A DNA stretch of 64,000 bases, taken from the NCBI GenBank assembly GCA_037576215.1, contig JBANDB010000016.1, positions 124,001-188,000 of the forward strand. Direction: 5' to 3'. Source of the stretch: Armillaria gallica. Its lineage: Eukaryota > Basidiomycota > Agaricomycetes > Agaricales > Physalacriaceae. Both the position numbers and the translations under genes were made by a program. Below are positions 48,300-60,390 of this stretch, piece after piece (within the stretch, counting starts at the first letter, position 1; each line of letters opens with the position of its first letter). A model generated the notes under the pieces. It saw only the letters and a program-made list of their open reading frames with translations. It did not search any database and was not told where the DNA came from.

Positions 48300-49165
48300 T
48301 TCAAAGGATTCGATTGAGCCTTCCGATGATCCGCACCCTCTCCAGCACCTCCAGCCTGTCATATGCGAAATTTCTACAGCTCGAACATTTCTCCGACGAA
48401 CAAACCTCCTTCTCCGGCCACTCTTTTGTCTCCATCGAACACGGCCTATCTCCCGACGTCCTCGCGTCCATATCCGAAAACATCTGCCACACTAACCCAT
48501 CGGCTGAATTACCATGCTTTCTGTACCCTGCATCCCACTCCATACCCTCCCAAAACTTGTCCCACCGCTTCCGGTGAAACTTGAACAGTTCCAACAGCGA
48601 GCGCGTCGAGATCCGCTGAAGCGCCCCCTGGTGCTGCTCGTGGAGGGATAAGCATAGCGTATGCTTCGACGCCAGCTCTGCTTCCTGCTCCTACCGGAAC
48701 CTCATCGCTATCGCATACATCCGGAATGGTTCAGGTAGGCGCAGTAATAGATGCGTGGATGATATCTGTCGCGCCTCTCATTCCCCATGACTCAGCACAC
48801 CTTCGAAGTCGTCAAATGTGCGCCAAGTACTGCAAGGCCGGTGAGTATCCGTCGTAGCTGTTCAAGTGTGACATTGTGCATGTGTATGGGAACAGGTTTG
48901 CCATCTGATTTGAAAGTGAAAGTGCTCAAAGCGAGGAACGTGGTAGACGGCCGCAGGAAGGATGAGAGACAGTATAGTACGCCGTCGAGTGAAACAAGAG
49001 CACTCTGCCGCCTGGTGTATTGAAGTTAGAATGATACGTGGTGGCGAGTTCCTGCAAGACCGTGGTGGAAGGAATAAAAGGAGGGCGCCCTGTCGCCTGA
49101 AGGGAGACCATGTGTCGACGGTCTCGTTGCCATCTGCTCGTTCCGGTAATCCGAGTTGCATTAAC
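48300..49165 (-). pseudogene. BTB gene, decayed copy with C-terminal part open
   Basis: The C-terminal 97 codons (48301-48594) are still open: LFKFHRKRWDKFWEGMEWDA, then DARTSGDRPCSMETKEWPE and a retained CSSC pair. Upstream (48600-49100) the helical and BTB parts are recognisable but broken by indels. It lies directly upstream (in + coordinates, right) of the second F-box gene. Confidence 0.7.
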
Positions 49166-50400
49166 ATGAAGACACGCGGACTGACAGCAGATAAAAAGGC
49201 AATTTGTTGAAAGTTAACATCTGGACGCTGCTAAACGGGACGCATTCTAAGTCAAGTAGCATAAGTTAATGGAGGATCACACACCAGAACCTCCCTGCGG
49301 TACATCGAGCATCTTTCATGCGCTCGATATACGTCCGATCCCCCCAAAAAGGTGACATGAAACCGGGACGGAACAAGACCTGATCTCCGGTGGCGATAGA
49401 AGCACCGAAACTTCAAAAATGGAGAATGTCACGTAGAGAAGATGGTAACGCTGGAGTGTTTTCGAGTAGCCGTATGTTTGTGTATATTGTTCGCCACGAT
49501 GTGCGGTGAGATTCAGAGACGCCCTGGTATTCGTGCTGTTACCGGGGCAAGGTCAAGAGGTAAGGAAAGATAATGGATCTGCCAAACGGACAGTCTGTAC
49601 GGCGATTATGGAACGTCACGAAGCCAGAGAAACTGACACCCATTGCGTAGGCCAGCGCATAATTGCTATAGTCCAGGTTCTGCCGTTTGCCAGAGCTCTA
49701 TTGTGGACAAACTGACTTCAGTGGTGGCCAGGATTAGCCACTGCATGCCGCAAGCCGGTGTTGAGTTGAGCGAAATGAGGCTATACCATGAAACACATCA
49801 GGAAAAGGAAAATAATGACGGTTGTTGTCACGAACCTTTTCGCCTTCCCCTTATAATCAAGCCGCGGTTACCCCAAGCGATTCGCAACTCCAGAAATCAG
49901 GTCCCCACCCCGTCCTTCACCTTGAATGTAACAACGACGATAGTCTGAGTTAGCGCCGCTGTATCAATAGTGCTGACAGACGCGATGAGTAACGAAAAAG
50001 AGCAAACGACAAGATATCTACCTCGAGGAACCCATGTTGACAGCGCCTACGAGATATATGCTTCAAGCACGATATCGAGAACATCTGCGGCAGAAATTCT
50101 GATGAGTTTCATTATCTAAAGCAAGAAAAGAACTGTCTACCTTTCCTAGCTAATCATCGTCGAGGAGCATTTCTTTCGCGCCGTTCCCTTGAAGTCAATT
50201 GCTGAGGCCAACCCTAACTGCGAATATGATGGACAGGCCCATGAAGGTGGACGAAATAAGGTTCTAGGGAAAATCTAGAGAAAGGCAATTGAAACGACGG
50301 ACGATGGTTGTGGTCCCAAACAGAGAAGGGAGTCGTGAGAATTTACCTTGCTGGCATTTTGCGCCGACCTCGGGCCGACTTCCGATAACGCTTTCCTTCC
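49166..50400 (-). repeat. Copy of the BTB upstream block
   Basis: Markers are GACGCGATGAGTAACGAAA at 49979 and TGTGGTCCCAAACAGAGAAG near 50308. No gene seen. Confidence 0.5.
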
Positions 50401-50439
50401 AGCGCCGCGTAACAACTAGACTCGTAACCGTCTCTCTGG

Positions 50440-50800
50440 TCACTTGACGGTGCAAGTAAGAAAGTGTGATAATTCGCAGAAGCCGCTCGAGGATGGTATC
50501 ATGTTCGTGAATGGGAAGGGGTTTGCTATCTGGTCCGAAGGTGAAAGAGCTCGAGGCGAAGAACGTGGTAGACCTTCGCAAGACTGACGGTGGGAGACAA
50601 TAGAGGCCTTCGAGTAAAAATAAGATGGCGTCGCCACCTGGGGTATTGAGACTAGGATATGACTACAACGACTTGCGATGGCATTGCAGAGACAATGAAG
50701 GAAGTAGGCAATATCAACATGGTGACAGTGCAGGATAGGCTCGTGTTCATGGACTCGTTTCCGTGCGCTCGCCTTGGTAATCTGAGTAGCATCAACATCG
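50440..50800 (-). pseudogene. BTB gene, N-terminal remnant only
   Basis: The minus strand reads RSTTFFASSSFTFGPDSKPL and PIHEHDTILERLLRIIT, the BTB core of the intact gene. Unrelated or heavily decayed sequence follows where the second half should be. The front carries a frameshift near 50600. Confidence 0.65.
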
Positions 50801-50849
50801 AAACGTGCGTTGGTTGGTGGTAGATGAGATGAAGAGTGTACGGGAAACA

Positions 50850-51900
50850 GTTGACCCTAGGCACGGAAGGGGATGCTGCTAAACGGAACACATTCAGAGT
50901 CGAGTAACATAAATGCACACAAGATTACATACCGAAGCGACGAGCCTGTGCGTGAACGCCTCGCAGCAGGGCCGCTTGATCTCCGGTGGCGATAGAAGGA
51001 CAGAAGCCTTAACGATGGAGAATGTCGTGTAGAGAAGATGGCAACGCCGGAGATGTTTTGAGTAGCCATGGGTTTGTGTGCTTTGTTCGCCACGACGCGC
51101 GGAACACAACGAAGCCACTCAGAGACGACCGGCACCTGTCAGTGCTATCCCATAGGCCAGCGCATTACTGCTATAGTCCAGGTATGTTGCTGCACTTGGG
51201 TGTACCCGCTGCCAATACGCAGCAAGCCGATGTTGAGCTCGACGAAAGAGGGCTATATCGTGAAGCGCATCAAGAAACAGAACATGATAGCGGTCATTGT
51301 CACGCGCCTTTTCACCATAAAGGACCCTTATATGCAAACTACGGTTGCCCCAAACGATCCGAGACTCCATAAATCAAATCCTTGACCGTTTTCACCTTGG
51401 ATGTGACAGCGACGGTATGTCGAAGTCAGCGCCGCTGTATAGACAGTGCTGATAGACGCGATGAGTGACGAAAAGAGGACACGTCGAGGCCCTTACCTCC
51501 AGAGAACCTTGGTGATGGCGCCCACAATGTATATACTCCGAGCACGATATCCAGAACACCTGCTGTAGAATTTCTGATAATTTTTATCACGCAAAGATAG
51601 AAAAGGGTGGTCTACGTACCTGCGTCATATGCATCATCATCGAGGATCATTTCTTTCCCGTCGCTCCCTTGCAGAGGCCAGCACGGGCCGCAAACGGTCT
51701 TCATATAATAGAATCCCAGGGAAAATCTAGAGCAAAGGAATGGAAACGATGGTCGATGGTCGTGGTCCCAAACGGAGAAGGTAGTCGTGGGAAAGTTTAC
51801 CTTATCTGAAATTTACGCGAACCTCGGGCCGACTTCCGACAACGCTTTCCTCCCCACCGATCGCGCGGGGCCCAACATCAACACCAACCTACCTGTTTTA
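50850..51900 (-). repeat. Copy of the BTB upstream block
   Basis: Markers are GACGCGATGAGTGACGAAA at 51457 and CGTGGTCCCAAACGGAGAAG near 51761. It is particularly close to 49166-50400, suggesting a late tandem duplication. Confidence 0.5.
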
Positions 51901-52626
51901 TTCTCCGATTTTCTTCCCGGACTCGTGTTAGGCCTACATCCAGCTGAGATAATCTAGCTGCTCCTCCCAGTTGCAACTTTGCGATAAGAATATTCCATGT
52001 AGGTAATGTTGGGTAGAGTCTGTCTCTGTTCTCTCTTATCAGTGTTTCCCATATCCAGCGACACTACGAGGACATATGGCATTGGCGCCACCAAATGCTA
52101 CTTAGCATGCAACCTCTCAAAAGTAAACCGAAACTGAACTCCTAATAATGACTGCCCAATCGGCATATTCTCAGAAATGACGAAATAACGTGCGTCCGCT
52201 AGTCGCCGTTTTTAGTATCGCGTACATTCATAGCCAATAGAAGACACGACGTATCGCGGGTGGATGACCTGTTATATCTGCCGGCTTCTACTGGATGTTG
52301 ACAGCATCCCGTCAATAAAGTAACATTTATCAGCAGCTGGAGCTTGTTAATCTCTTGTGACCCACCGGTACTTGTCTTTAGCTCGCCACTTGGTGATGGA
52401 AGTGGAACTTAATAGTCATCAGCCCTTCTATTACCTGGAGTACTGATTACCGCCATCAGAAGGAGCAACAAGCATTGATTTAGCCTTCGATGGAGACCCC
52501 ATGACAGACTCACGCCTTATAGTCAACCAATCGCAAGAGTCCGCAAGAGTTGTGATAGATCTTTGAAACGAAACACGTAAACAATGGGTCACGAATAAAA
52601 GCCCTTCAACTAGCTATGGCCACTGT
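51901..52626. other. Junction into unit B and P450-copy upstream region
   Basis: From about 52225 the sequence follows 225-640 of unit A. Unit B has a 10-nt insertion (a repeated CGCAAGAGTC) near 52536. No gene before the P450 copy. Confidence 0.5.
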
Positions 52627-54531
52627 ATGTCCCCAATGCAGAGATACAGCGACGCCATAGCTCCTCTTGCTATTTCTTATGTCCTTTACCTAGCAGTCTA
52701 CCGTTTACTCTTCCATCCTCTCAAATCGTTTCCGGGGCCTCGCTTGGCTGCTCTCACAGGCTGGTACCAAACATACTACGAGGTATTCTGCGACGGCCTA
52801 TTTGTCCAGAAACTCGAGGAGCTCCATAAAATATACGGTACGTCTCCTCAATCTTCTACCTGCGTTTATCTACTGATCCAACCCAGGACCCGTCGTTCGC
52901 ATAAATCCAAACGAGGTAAAATTCATCACAAACGCCATCACGTCTACTTGACTAACTTGTATCTCTGAAGCTACATTTCAGCAACCCGCAAGCATACTTC
53001 TCCATTTACTCGTCCCAAGTTAAATTCATCAAAGACCCGAATTTCTACTTCTGCTTCGCCCAAGACGAGTCCTCGTTTGGGTTCACTGACCATGCCGTCG
53101 CAAAGAAACGAAGGGACGTACTCTTGCCTTTCTTCTCTCGTCGATCTATCCTCCAGCTCGAAGGCATCATCCAATCCAAGGCAGGTCAACCCTTCCTTCG
53201 ACCTTATCCCAACTCACCATACGCTTCCCTTAGGTCGACACCCTGATCTCCCGCCTTCGCAAGGACTATTCAGACAGGCCCGTCAACCTCTACGCAGCCT
53301 TCAAATCCCTAACCATGGACATCATCACCACCTTCTGCTACTCCCATTCATTCGACGCTCTCTCCTCCCCAGACTTCTCTCACCCAATCCTTCTCAGTCT
53401 CGAACGCGCCATGCCCATGATGACCACCATCCGCCACTTTCCCGTCCTCCAACTACTATACCGCCTCCCCGAGTCCCTCACGCGCTATCTCAATTCTGAT
53501 ACCGTCGGATTCGTTGAGCTGCGAAACGCGCTGTCTACTCAGATCGAAGGGATCATAGAAAACCCCTCGTCCCTCGATGGCATGCATGAGACTATTTATC
53601 ATAGCCTGTTGTCGCCGGAGAAATTTTAGTCGGGTGAGATACCATCTAAGAAATCTCTTTCGGATGAGGTACGGAGCCTCGCGTGTTCTTCTCAAATTGC
53701 TTTTGTGATTGTCATCCTAGGCCCAAAATCTACTCTTTGCCGGAACCGATACGACAGGTAACACAATGACCATCGGCTTCTTCCACATCATGCAAAACCC
53801 GGATATCTATTCCAAACTGATGTCAGAATTACTCGAAGTGTGGCCCAGCAAAGAGTCATCCGCCTCCTTTGAGGTGCTAGAGAAACTACCGTACTTGGTG
53901 AGCCACACATCTTCCTGCTCTCACACGAGAACTCACCATCAAAACAGACCGCGATCATCAAAGAATCCTTACGAATCAGCAACGGCGTTCCCGTCGCCAA
54001 ACCACGTGTCGTCGACTCTCCCACCATAATCGAGGGTGTCCTCGTTCCCGCCGGAGTGAGTTTTTCCCACCATAGTCTCGACTCGAAACCGCACATCTAA
54101 TAAATTCGCAGACAACCATTGGTATCGGCAGCACCTTCGTCCTCATGAATGAGGAGATCTTCCCTGACCCTCATTGCTTTAACCCTGACCAATGGCTCCA
54201 ACCTGGGGTGTCCCTCGATAAATATCTGATTCCGTTCTCGAAGGGCCCTCATGCGTGTCTTGGTATCAAGTGAGTTACACGCCGCCGTGTTACTTTGATT
54301 CTTCTGACATCAGCTTGAAGCTTGGCATGGTGTGAACTGTATATCCTCTTTGCGAACATTCTTCGGAAATTCGATTTAAAGAATTACGAGATGATGTAAG
54401 TACCTTGGTTCCTTCTATGCTGCGTCATTGCTTATTTTTGTTTGCTTCAAAGACATGTCAATTTCAGATATCACTTCTTACCCGCCTTTCGTGACAAACA
54501 TCTGCATGCCGTTATGACCGAGCGGGAGTGA
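52627..54531 (+). pseudogene. Cytochrome P450, copy 2 (premature stop, haem-loop change)
   Basis: All nine exons of the P450 at 641-2544 can be recognised in the same order. A TAG at 53627-53629 replaces a Lys codon (EKF stop SGE, where copy 1 has EKFKSGE), before the I-helix. The haem loop reads FSKGPHACLG, with His in place of the conserved Arg. Either change should be severe. The GC donor of the third intron appears here as GCAGGT. A truncated protein without the haem ligand would result. Confidence 0.88.
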
Positions 54532-54949
54532 CATTTGTGCGTCCCGTATTCGTGCTACGGTTGCTCTTGGCTAAATAGAAACCGCAGCCGGATGTAATAA
54601 TGGTGAAGTCTGGGAGTTCGTCTAGAAGTATATCATGAGCGCCAGCTTTCCCCTAGATATGCCTGAGAAAATGTGTCGCACAGTGCGCACATGCATGTAT
54701 CAGTACTAATAGTAAAGAATGATAGAGAATATTCAAGCCCTTAGCGGGTGTCGCTGGGCAATCGCCGGACTGATTTCATTTCAGCAGAAGAAGTACGTAT
54801 CTGCCCTACAACATTGCTACAACGAGGATTTGATCTCTGTACTAATAACGTTATATAATGCTTTCTGCCGACGAATGAGTACTTGGTAACCCGCCACCGA
54901 CTACTTGTAAGGACTCTACTATATCGAATCTCAAGCCCTTAGAACGAGA
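54532..54949. other. Intergenic, no gene seen
   Basis: Diverged counterpart of 2545-3001. Confidence 0.5.
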
Positions 54950-56080
54950 ATGACGTCCCGACCCTCCGATCAGCCGTACGATCCTGATGAATATGATCCC
55001 AACTTTGACTGGGACTACGACATGGACAATCCAACGTTCTACGTGAAACTTGTCTTGAACTTCGTCGTCTCCGTAAGGCAGCAATCTTGGGTCGCTCACT
55101 GCAAGTGGGCTTGTCTTTCACAGTCACATTTCCTCGCGTCTTTCACTGGTCAACCACCGCCAATGCGCGCGCACTCCCAATATCTGCAACCACTTTTCGA
55201 ACATATAGCATTGTGGTTACCTCTGCCATCCAGACTTTTAGCGAGCGTAGAAATCTTTGGTCACAAGTCTGCGTTGCTGAAGTCCGCTTGGGCGGAGAAG
55301 TCTAAGGAAAGGCCATCCTCAAGATTCTGCAGCCTTCGCTACTTCCAATTCCACAGCATAAATCTGAGGACTCCTTGGGTTACTGCATTTCGCCCGTATG
55401 GAGGATTTAGTCTATGGGAAACATCAGTCTCTGCAAGGCACTGTGATTCTATACTACTTCGGGCTACAAAAGGTACATCTACAGTCTGATTATTTGTCGT
55501 TATAGCTCATGTTCTGTGAACAATTGACGATGCCTAACGGATAAGTAGCACGTGTTTTGTTTCTGGAGTATATTGGTGGTGTTAAGGTCACAGTGGAAAC
55601 GGACGTATCTGAAGCACGAAAATCTACATAGCGAAGATGAAGATGATGACGATGAAGCGGACAGTAGAATGTCGGAAGACTCGTGCTCAAGTTCCACGGA
55701 GCGTGAGTTTGAGGCTCTGAAGTTCAAACCTGAGGGTGGCTCCAAATTGTTTTATCGTGTTCTTGGAGAAGCGAAGCGAATTGTACTCCCAGTTTTTTCG
55801 TCCTTGTTCTCGATCTTTTACTGAAACTCTCTGACTAGTTTCCTCTCGCTTTGCGTGGAATCACGGAAATCAATTCTTGGGGTGTCGCCCACCAGGACGT
55901 CTGTCCAGAAAACATGATCATCTACCCGAATGTTAAGTCACCCCAAGGTTACGTTTTCATCGATTTCGCGAGAAGTTGCGTAAATATTCCTCACGAAGAG
56001 ATTCAAGCTGAATGAGTTGAAAACAACCGTGTCGTCAACTATAGTTGTGGATACTTTTATTATCACAGCGATAAAGTGAC
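54950..56080 (+). pseudogene. Protein-kinase-like gene, copy 2 (decayed)
   Basis: Same order of segments as 3002-4150: acidic leader (DEYDPNFDWDYD), VSFTVTF-type strand, VYGKHQSLQGTVILYYFGLQ, LEYIGG, acidic insert at about 55640-55680, then ENMIIYPN and VFIDFAR. The HQD of the catalytic loop is kept but is followed by VCPEN. Lesions include a frameshift near 55040-55085, the TAA near 55544 shared with copy 1, and a TGA at 56013-56015 where copy 1 has a Trp codon. It lacks the copy 1 frameshift after VYG, so the copies decayed independently after sharing the first stop. Confidence 0.65.
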
Positions 56081-56342
56081 GAGATGGACCAACGGGGATG
56101 GAAATCTCCCTCCTGGCGTGTCTTTCCCAGTAGATAGTGACTCTGATTAGTTGACAATTATGATTTATATACGAGTGTGTTGATTAGAATGTGCTTGCGT
56201 GCTTCGTACTGAACTTCACGTCGAATTTCGCAAATAACAGGACAAGGTAATGAGATTAGATGGGTTTCATACCCACATATTGCGCAAGAATGTCGAGTGT
56301 AACTATTCATCTATTCATCAATTCAAGTAAACTACCCAGTAT
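56081..56342. other. Convergent intergenic gap
   Basis: Counterpart of 4151-4416. No gene. Confidence 0.5.
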
Positions 56343-57912
56343 TTAACATCCAGCGGTAACGGTAACATCGTCCACGTAGTTCGCTGCATGCATTCCCAAA
56401 CCTCGGCTCGCGAAGGCATTCCACAGGATGCAAGCATTAGCTCCGTTGTACCGGTTCACATCGGCCTGGATCCATGCATCCTGGGCTTGCACGACTGCGA
56501 GTACTCAGTGAGACAGATTTATACCAGGAAAGATAACATGCTTACAAGTAGGGTTGCAGGGCTGCAAAGATAAGGCGTCGATGAAAAGGTGCAGGTAAAC
56601 TATATTTCCCTCGCGGCCGGTAGCATCATCCATAGCCGTCGATGACCATCCGTAAGTCTGGACCAGAGCGGCATATACATTGTGTAGCATGTTAGCCCAC
56701 ACCTCGCCGATAACTGAGGCCTAATGAGTGACTGCTGACTAGTTCATAGGTACACTCACAATGAACCTTGACGAGTTGAGCAAGGGAGGAATACCGCAGT
56801 GGGTTCACGTTGGCATTTGTGGAGTAGGGATAGTGGCGGGCGCCACGAGGATTGTTTGTCACCCAAACCCCAAGGATGTAGTCAGAAATAGTGCCGCTTT
56901 TTTGTTCAGTCCATCTGTGGTCGTGGATTAGATTATAGGCAGCACTGAGAAGGGAAGTACACTGCCATACTCTGCCATTGCGTCTGACCATCCTAAAAAC
57001 CCATGATCAATCAATAATTCCAAAAGACACTCGTAAGTGCTCACCTTCTCCTAGTCCAGCAGATTCAAGTGTCTGCAGGCACCTAGCCGTTCCGCCCCCA
57101 GTCAAACGATTGGTAATACCATGGGTAATTTCATGAACGATAATACCGTTCTGCAAGTCTCCATCACGACCGGGAATTGTGTTGGTCCAAAGAAACATCT
57201 GACAGATCCCAGGCTGACCACTGAAATTTTTCAAATCAGTTTACGCTGCTGCCTGAATTCAACAAACAACCTACTCAGGAAGAGTCAGGAATTTCGCATC
57301 ATTAACCCCGCCAGCATCTTGGACAGACATCTGAACACGATCCCCGCTTAGTCCTCCTTTACCGAAATTGTCTTGCTGGAAATTATAAGCGGCCTCAGTC
57401 CATCCGTACTTGTACACAAAGTCGTGGACTTTGTTGATGGTGTAGAAGGTATTGGTTCGAGCAGCATCGACGTTACCGCCAAGCAGCGGGTCGACGGCGG
57501 TGTTATATGGGTAATTGAACGTGTTGGCTGATGACCGTAGAGTGGTGCTAGCCAACAACCCCTTGAAGGAGATGACATTGTTGCCGCTACCAAAAATCAG
57601 GGAGATGCATCATGGGGGTATAAAATGCTTACGCGGTTTGCCCATTCTGCACCCAGCCTTGGGGAGAAGAGTTCAAGTCCTCAGGGTTGACGAGAGTTTG
57701 CTCGCCTTCCGCAACGGACGCCCTGGTTATGGGTAGGACAGTATACTAGGACACGATTCAGAAAGACGAGAAAGCGAGGAGGAAGCAGAGATTACCGTAG
57801 CCTTGGCAGAAAAATCGGTGACTGCGATGATATCTCCTGAATGGGCATCTACAAAAGCTTCGTAACCGGTGTTGGCTTCAGCATTGAGGACTTGGACTAC
57901 ATGAGCAAGTGC

Positions 57913-57920
57913 CACAGATC
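57913..57920. repeat. 8-bp target duplication (CACAGATC), left
   Basis: CACAGATC at 57913-57920 and again at 59611-59618. Present once in copy 1 (5987-5994). Confidence 0.88.
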
Positions 57921-59610
57921 GGGCCAGGAGAATTTTGCGTTTTTGAGTGGCACGCTTGCGTTCACTTGCGTTTATTTGCGTTTCATTTGTAATCATTTGC
58001 ATTTCCTATCAATGTGTTTATGACATCATCAATGCATGTTGGTACATATGAATGCGAGGGAAATATATGCACCAGACTACTTCCGATGCTTTTTTGATCC
58101 TTGAGAGTTTTCACCACTGTTCCAGATAGATTTCAGTGTCCAGTTCAGTATTTGAGACATAATAAACAATAATTTACCTACCTACGATGCCCCCTCAGAA
58201 GGTCCGATGATCTGTTTGCACCACAATACTATCAGAAAATCAGTGGAAGCCCGCACACGAGTCAAATTATGTGAACGCGTGCACCAATGGAGGTAACGCA
58301 AGTGTTTCAATCACAAACGCATGCGTTGACATGATTTATGCATGCGTTTTAAAGTGAACACATGTGTTCTAACATTTCTCGCAAGTGTTTAAGCACGAAC
58401 GCAAATGGTAAAAATATCTAACGCATGCGTTACAAGGTGAACGCAAATGAACGCAAATGTGACAGACCTGTCACGTTTGCGTTTGACACTAATTTAAATC
58501 GAGTTCAACCGTTCCGGTCTCGCCAGCTTTCTACCTGTTACCGTCTCATTTGATTAATCTGTGTACTTATTGGCATACTTACTTTCTATAGACCATCATC
58601 TGCTGAGTTAGAATCACCATCCCTCAATTTGCGACGGGTACACTTAGCTGGTGGCTGATATTCCTCGCTACCATCGGTGGGTCTTAGCTCGACCGATTCT
58701 GCTGGGATTTTGGATGCAGCCCGCCGCTTTCTCATGCCCTTTCTCAGCAATGTATGTCTTGGGCATGTTCACCTTTGCATTTGTTCCCTTGCCTCTTCCT
58801 TCTCTAGCTCGGTTCTGTGCCATTTCGCTATCTCCTCTTTATCATATTCCGGCCCCATTTGGCTAGAAATAAATGTTGGGACTAATAACTATTGAGGTAA
58901 TCTAAATCTGTTGGAGAAACAGTATCATAAGCATAGAAGGATTACAGCGCAAGACAGATGATCAATGCAGATGTGGCGGTAGAGCGTGAGTTCCGAAATG
59001 GGTTCTTAGATGCCCGATCAGTTTGAGATGTTGGCTGTACCTATTGCCGGGCTTACGACTATCATCGACGTTTCTACGTGTTGCAACTGGATATACAACA
59101 TACAATGCACAGTGTCGAAGATGCGCCATCCGCATATGGCAATCCGGCAATCGGACTAGAGTTGAAGCCACGCGAGATTCTTCTCGTCTCTTCTCCTCGA
59201 GTCGTTCGTACGTCTGCTCACTCAGCAATGAGTCAGACATGGACAATAGTAGACAATAGTATATTCTAGAAGTACATACCTTGTAGTATATATACCGGGC
59301 AGACCAGCCCACCAATTAATTGTTTTACATCCTCTTCATCTTATTCTCTCTCACACGGACGAGTCTCACAGTTTACCACTGCGTTCATTACCTCTATTAC
59401 ACTCTATTTTACAACACACAGGTCTACTGAGGATAGGCATCAGAGACTCGAGAGAGTCGATCATGTCACGCACGCAAATGATGTCACACTCGAAACGCAA
59501 ATGCAATTTATTCAAACGCGTGCATATGATATACGCAAACGTAAATGCAAACGGAAACTCGCAAGGGAACGCAAGCGTGCAAGGGGAAAACGCAAAATTC
59601 TACGTGCCCC
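57921..59610. mobile_element. hAT-like non-autonomous element inside the fungalysin gene (1690 bp)
   Basis: The ends are GGGCCAGGAGAATTTTGCG and, inverted, GGGGCACGTAGAATTTTGCG, with 8-bp target duplications. Subterminal zones at 57940-58500 and 59460-59600 are packed with ACGCAAAT, ACGCATGCGT and related words. No full transposase is present. A minus-strand ORF at about 58650-58860 begins MAQNRAREGRGKGTNAK and could be a leftover exon, but I do not recognise it. The left and right ends each match the corresponding ends of the element nested in the palindrome, so they belong to one family. Confidence 0.82.
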
Positions 59611-60381
59611 CACAGATCCATCTGCGAGGGCGAAATATTCCAGGGAGTTTATGCCACTGTAGGTCGCAGTGAAAGCGTCTTCGACCTTGCTGATAATCGA
59701 GTCTAGCGCTACGGAGGACTGGGAGGAAGCGATGTTCGCTACGCGGTGTCAAAGATTCAGAGGAGAGGGTGTAGGCATAATACGTCACTCACATGTATCT
59801 ACGAACGATGACCCGAGCGAAACGGCATTGCCATTCTTGAAAGCGACGTTGGCAACGGCGTTGGCAAAAGGAATGCCATCCTGAGAAAGGGAAATGAATG
59901 ATATTGTAAGAGCGATTAGAAAATGAGATGTACATGGTACTGCTTCGCATAGGCGTAGCTCATATCGTTCTCAGCTGTGTGTCCCGAGTTGTACATGACT
60001 GTAGAGGGGTCGACACCGAGCTCCGATGCAATGAAGGAGATCGCGGTGGCCTCCATGTCACCGTTAACGAAAGAAGCGATCCCTTTCCCTCCTCCGTAAG
60101 TCTACGAGAAAAATTTGAGATGACAAGTAGAGTGAAATGATTGCGCTGTTACCTTGAACGTCGACTCGGGATGGTAGGTATCGATCGTCGGGTCCTGTCC
60201 AATAGTCCTTCGTTGATGGGTAGAGTGCTTTGAAGTCGTCGGCCAAGGTGCCACATGTGAGACCTTGGCGAGAAGGACCGCAAGAAGCACGGAAGAGAGT
60301 AGTTGTTTTCCGAAGACGAGCATAGTCAGTTAAGGAAGAAGAGGATACTCTTGGTGAGTAGAATACAAGATTCCGAGGTGG

Positions 60382-60390
60382 TTTATATAG
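60382..60390 (-). promoter_or_regulatory. TATA box of fungalysin copy 2
   Basis: CTATATAAA on the minus strand, 59 nt upstream of the ATG at 60323, as in copy 1. Confidence 0.55.

Larger units (their letters stand above)
56343..60323 (-). pseudogene. M36 fungalysin, copy 2, interrupted by a transposon
   Basis: The signal peptide ([14 protein letters not shown]), propeptide pieces, [11 protein letters not shown] zinc motif, [12 protein letters not shown] and C-terminal segments are all present, and the flanking exons still read. The propeptide exon is split at 57920/59611 by a 1690-bp element with 8-bp target duplications. The matching uninterrupted site in copy 1 is 5987-5994. Apart from the insertion I saw no other lesion, so the insertion is probably recent. 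The full gene without it would encode a secreted zinc metallopeptidase like copy 1. Confidence 0.88.
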
